This document shows, one piece after another, positions 29,871-32,422 of a stretch of 32,422 nucleotides of DNA. Source of the DNA: JBCCRH01 sp039208045 (lineage in GTDB: Bacteria; Bacteroidota; Bacteroidia; Chitinophagales; Saprospiraceae); contig JBCCRH010000010.1 in the NCBI GenBank assembly GCA_039208045.1, positions 1-32,422 on the forward strand, read 5' to 3'. Each line of letters opens with the position of its first letter. The stretch's first letter is position 1. The notes below the pieces were generated by a model that saw only the letters and a program-made list of their open reading frames with translations, was not told the DNA's origin and searched no databases. The position numbers and the translations under genes were made by a program.

Positions 29871-32422
29871 ATGGACGGCATCGAATACATTGGCGAACAT
29901 CTCCTCCCCGGACGAATAGGACAAGCAGCAATTATGCTGAGCTTTGTGGCTGCAATTTTATCAGCACTAGCCTACTTTTTTGCAACACAACGCCGCAATT
30001 CGCTAGAAGAAAAATCGTGGTTGCAACTTGGTAGAGGAGCCTATCTACTACACGGCATAAGCATATTCGCCGTGATTGGTACGATCTTCTATATCATGAT
30101 CAACCAATATTATGAGTATCAATACGTACAGGCGCACGTGTCGGAAGACTTGCCCATGAAGTATATCTTTTCGGCTTTTTGGGAAGGGCAAGAGGGAAGC
30201 TTCTTACTCTGGATGTTTTGGCATATTGTGCTAGGCATAGTGCTAATTGGAACAGCTAAAAAGTGGGAGGCGCCGGTGATGGCGACAGTAGCACTGGTAC
30301 AGGTATTTATTACTTCTATGATATTGGGTGTCTACATTGGCTTTGGAGATGATCCCTTCCGTTTGGGTAGCAACCCACTTCTCTTGCTCCGCGACACAGT
30401 AGATGCGCCCATTTTCGCCAAAGCGGACTATGTGAACCTCATCAAGGGAACGGGCCTGAATCCACTACTACAAAACTACTGGATGACCATCCACCCCCCT
30501 ACGCTATTTTTGGGATTTGCCTCTACGGTAGTACCCTTCGGCTTTGCGGTTGGGGGCTTGTGGACGGGCGAGCACAAAGCGTGGCTCAAACCAGCTCTGC
30601 CTTGGGCCTTATTTAGTGGTGCTATTTTGGGTACAGGCATTCTCATGGGAGGTGCATGGGCTTATGAAGCCTTGAGTTTTGGTGGCTACTGGGCTTGGGA
30701 TCCCGTAGAAAATATGTCGTTAGTGCCTTGGTTGATCTTGATTGCAGGTATCCATACCAATTTGATTGCTAAGAATACGAATTACTCCATTCGGAGCACT
30801 TATATCTATTACTTGCTCACCTTCATACTGATCGTCTATTCAACGTTCTTGACACGAAGTGGGGTGTTGGGAGATACTTCGGTGCATGCCTTTACCGAAA
30901 TGGGCTTGGAGTGGCAGCTGGTGGCCTTCATCACTACCTTTTTCTTGTTGGGTGCGGGCTTGCTTGCTTTTCGCTATAAGCAAGTTCCGAGTCCTAAAAA
31001 GGAGGAGCATGTGGCCTCGCGGGAGTTTTGGATGTTTATTGGTACACTAGTATTGCTATTCTCTGGTCTGATTATTGCGGGCTCGACTTCTTTGCCCGTT
31101 TATAATAAGATTATGAAATTCTTTGATCCGGCATTTGAGGGACGAGTAATCACAGAACCAATAGCCCATTACAATAAATATCAAATCTGGATTGCCGTAT
31201 TTATTGGTTTATTGACAGGTACTGCTCAGTTTTTGCGTTACAAAGCCTTTAATTGGTCAAAGTTTGCAAAAAGATTTGGCTTACATGTAGGTATTGCATT
31301 TGTAGCAGCCTTGGGGCTAACCTACCTTACTAGTTTATGGATTGAGGTACAAGCGTGGCAGTATGCGCTATTGCTTTTTACTGGGATATTCGCTGCAGTA
31401 GCCAATTTGGATTATTTGGTCGCTTTCGCTAAAGGGAATGTAAAGGCAGCAGGGTCGGCAGTGGCGCATTTGGGCTTCGGGCTGATGATTTTAGGTATAA
31501 TAGCCTCGGGGCTAAATAAACGTTTTATATCGTCCAATCCATTTGTAATGGATGGTTTGATCGAAGGAGCAGATGAAGAACGTTTAAAGAACAATATCCT
31601 GCTATTTAAGAATACACCTATGATCATGGGGGATTACGAAGTCACTTACGTAAGTGATACCCTAGACGTTTTTACCAGAACCTACACCGTTAATTACAAG
31701 CGTAAGGACAAGCAAGGGAATACAACAGAGGAATTTAACCTCTTCCCGAATGTACTCTACGAAAAGACATTTACAAAAATAGCAGCCTCCAATCCGTCTA
31801 CTAAGCGCTATGCGGATCGAGATGTATTTACGCATATTGCTTCGCTACCTAACGTAGAGATGGACTTTGAGTACCGTCAACAGCGAGAGGATAGCCTACA
31901 GTATCGCCGCATAGAGCTTGAGGAAGGAAAATGGCAAACACTGATCGATACTGTGCCCATTAAAGATAGAGATACCTTCGTCCTCAGAAATTATCAGTTG
32001 CGGTTTAAAGAGCTAGCTACTAATCCGAAACACCCTGATTATAAACCAGAGAACGAAGACTTACCACTAGGAGCCGTCATACAGATCAGCCGAGAGAAAG
32101 AAGACAGCATCTACACCGTTACGCCTATGCTCAATTTGCAGGGGCAACTGATGTACAACTTTCCGGTACAAATTAATGAGCTAGCCACCAAAGTACGCTT
32201 GACGCCAGAAGCTTATGACTTGATTTTCACGCCCGAAGAGACGCTAGATTATCAAGAAGTCGTGCTCAAGCAAGGAGAGTCTACTACCATTGATGGGTTG
32301 ACGGTTAACTTCCAACGCTTTAGCCGAACGCCAGTACACCCTGGCTACCAAAGAGAAGATGGTGATATTGCGGTAAGCGCAGTATTAGAAGTGAAAGACG
32401 AGCAGGGCGAAGCTTATACCGC
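29871..32422 (+). CDS. ccmF: CcmF/CcsA-type cytochrome c biogenesis protein (3' end beyond window)
   Basis: An open frame from ATG at 29871 continues to the window edge, 850 codons without a stop. It encodes a large multi-pass haem-handling membrane protein that attaches haem to apocytochrome c together with CcmE. The tryptophan-rich haem motif GGYWAWDPVENMSLVPW begins at residue 271. Conserved histidine candidates lie at His208 (MTIHPPTLFLGF), in AGIHTNLI and in DTSVHAFTEMG. Early segments EGQEGSFLLWMFWH and the many hydrophobic helices up to about residue 545 are typical of CcmF. Beyond about residue 560 the chain is a soluble beta-rich periplasmic part (MGDYEVTYVSDTLDVFTRTY), as in CcmF. 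The protein is at least as long as usual CcmF. Confidence 0.92.
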   Translation, partial: MDGIEYIGEHLLPGRIGQAAIMLSFVAAILSALAYFFATQRRNSLEEKSWLQLGRGAYLLHGISIFAVIGTIFYIMINQYYEYQYVQAHVSEDLPMKYIFSAFWEGQEGSFLLWMFWHIVLGIVLIGTAKKWEAPVMATVALVQVFITSMILGVYIGFGDDPFRLGSNPLLLLRDTVDAPIFAKADYVNLIKGTGLNPLLQNYWMTIHPPTLFLGFASTVVPFGFAVGGLWTGEHKAWLKPALPWALFSGAILGTGILMGGAWAYEALSFGGYWAWDPVENMSLVPWLILIAGIHTNLIAKNTNYSIRSTYIYYLLTFILIVYSTFLTRSGVLGDTSVHAFTEMGLEWQLVAFITTFFLLGAGLLAFRYKQVPSPKKEEHVASREFWMFIGTLVLLFSGLIIAGSTSLPVYNKIMKFFDPAFEGRVITEPIAHYNKYQIWIAVFIGLLTGTAQFLRYKAFNWSKFAKRFGLHVGIAFVAALGLTYLTSLWIEVQAWQYALLLFTGIFAAVANLDYLVAFAKGNVKAAGSAVAHLGFGLMILGIIASGLNKRFISSNPFVMDGLIEGADEERLKNNILLFKNTPMIMGDYEVTYVSDTLDVFTRTYTVNYKRKDKQGNTTEEFNLFPNVLYEKTFTKIAASNPSTKRYADRDVFTHIASLPNVEMDFEYRQQREDSLQYRRIELEEGKWQTLIDTVPIKDRDTFVLRNYQLRFKELATNPKHPDYKPENEDLPLGAVIQISREKEDSIYTVTPMLNLQGQLMYNFPVQINELATKVRLTPEAYDLIFTPEETLDYQEVVLKQGESTTIDGLTVNFQRFSRTPVHPGYQREDGDIAVSAVLEVKDEQGEAYT

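Overview
The window reads as chromosome of a Bacteroidota bacterium, probably from the Saprospiria/Lewinella side of the phylum. This placement is inference. The evidence is a SusC/SusD pair, FecR-type anti-sigma factor, type IX secretion (T9SS) C-terminal sorting domains, TAnnTTTG-type -7 promoter boxes, AT-rich leaders without strong Shine-Dalgarno sites, a DUF5683 gene after parAB, and a Cys-type CcmE. No tRNA, rRNA, CRISPR array, transposase or phage gene was seen.

Region 1 (1-13173) is a complete-looking polysaccharide utilisation locus, best read as a xylan locus. It opens with an intergenic palindrome. An ECF sigma factor and a FecR-like anti-sigma factor follow. Next come a SusC transporter that keeps the N-terminal STN signalling domain, a SusD lipoprotein, and a two-TIG-domain surface glycan-binding lipoprotein. 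The locus ends with a 982-residue secreted protein of five tandem ~176-residue repeats and a GH10 endo-xylanase with both catalytic glutamates. The last two proteins end in T9SS sorting domains. Inferred working order: the xylanase and the repeat protein act on xylan outside the cell, the lipoproteins capture fragments, SusCD imports them, and STN-FecR-sigma contact feeds occupancy back into transcription. A triple-hairpin tract, a promoter-like pair of boxes and a strong terminator lie between the repeat protein and the xylanase.

Region 2 (13393-16148, all minus strand) holds a small secreted DcrB/PsbP-like protein, an unrecognised 56-residue ORF, a LolC/LolE-type ABC permease and a MazF-type toxin-antitoxin pair.

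Region 3 (16463-24918, plus strand) begins with tyrosyl-tRNA synthetase. It continues with a tightly packed run: a debranching-enzyme-like lipoprotein, a divergent GH13-like cytoplasmic protein, a PhzF-family protein, a small outer-membrane barrel and a trans-sulfuration-type PLP enzyme.

Region 4 (24956-28180) has a UPF0173 metallo-hydrolase, the parA-parB chromosome-partitioning genes with a perfect inverted repeat just ahead of parA and a clear terminator after parB, and a DUF5683 membrane protein. Region 5 (28181-32422) has a PorT-like barrel gene bracketed by two related palindromic repeats, then ccmE and the first 850 codons of a CcmF/CcsA-type haem-handling protein that runs off the window.

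The most unusual items are the five-repeat protein with its conserved cysteine pairs, the hairpin/promoter/terminator arrangement before the xylanase, the degenerate GH13-like protein paired with a debranching-like lipoprotein, and the palindromic intergenic repeats.
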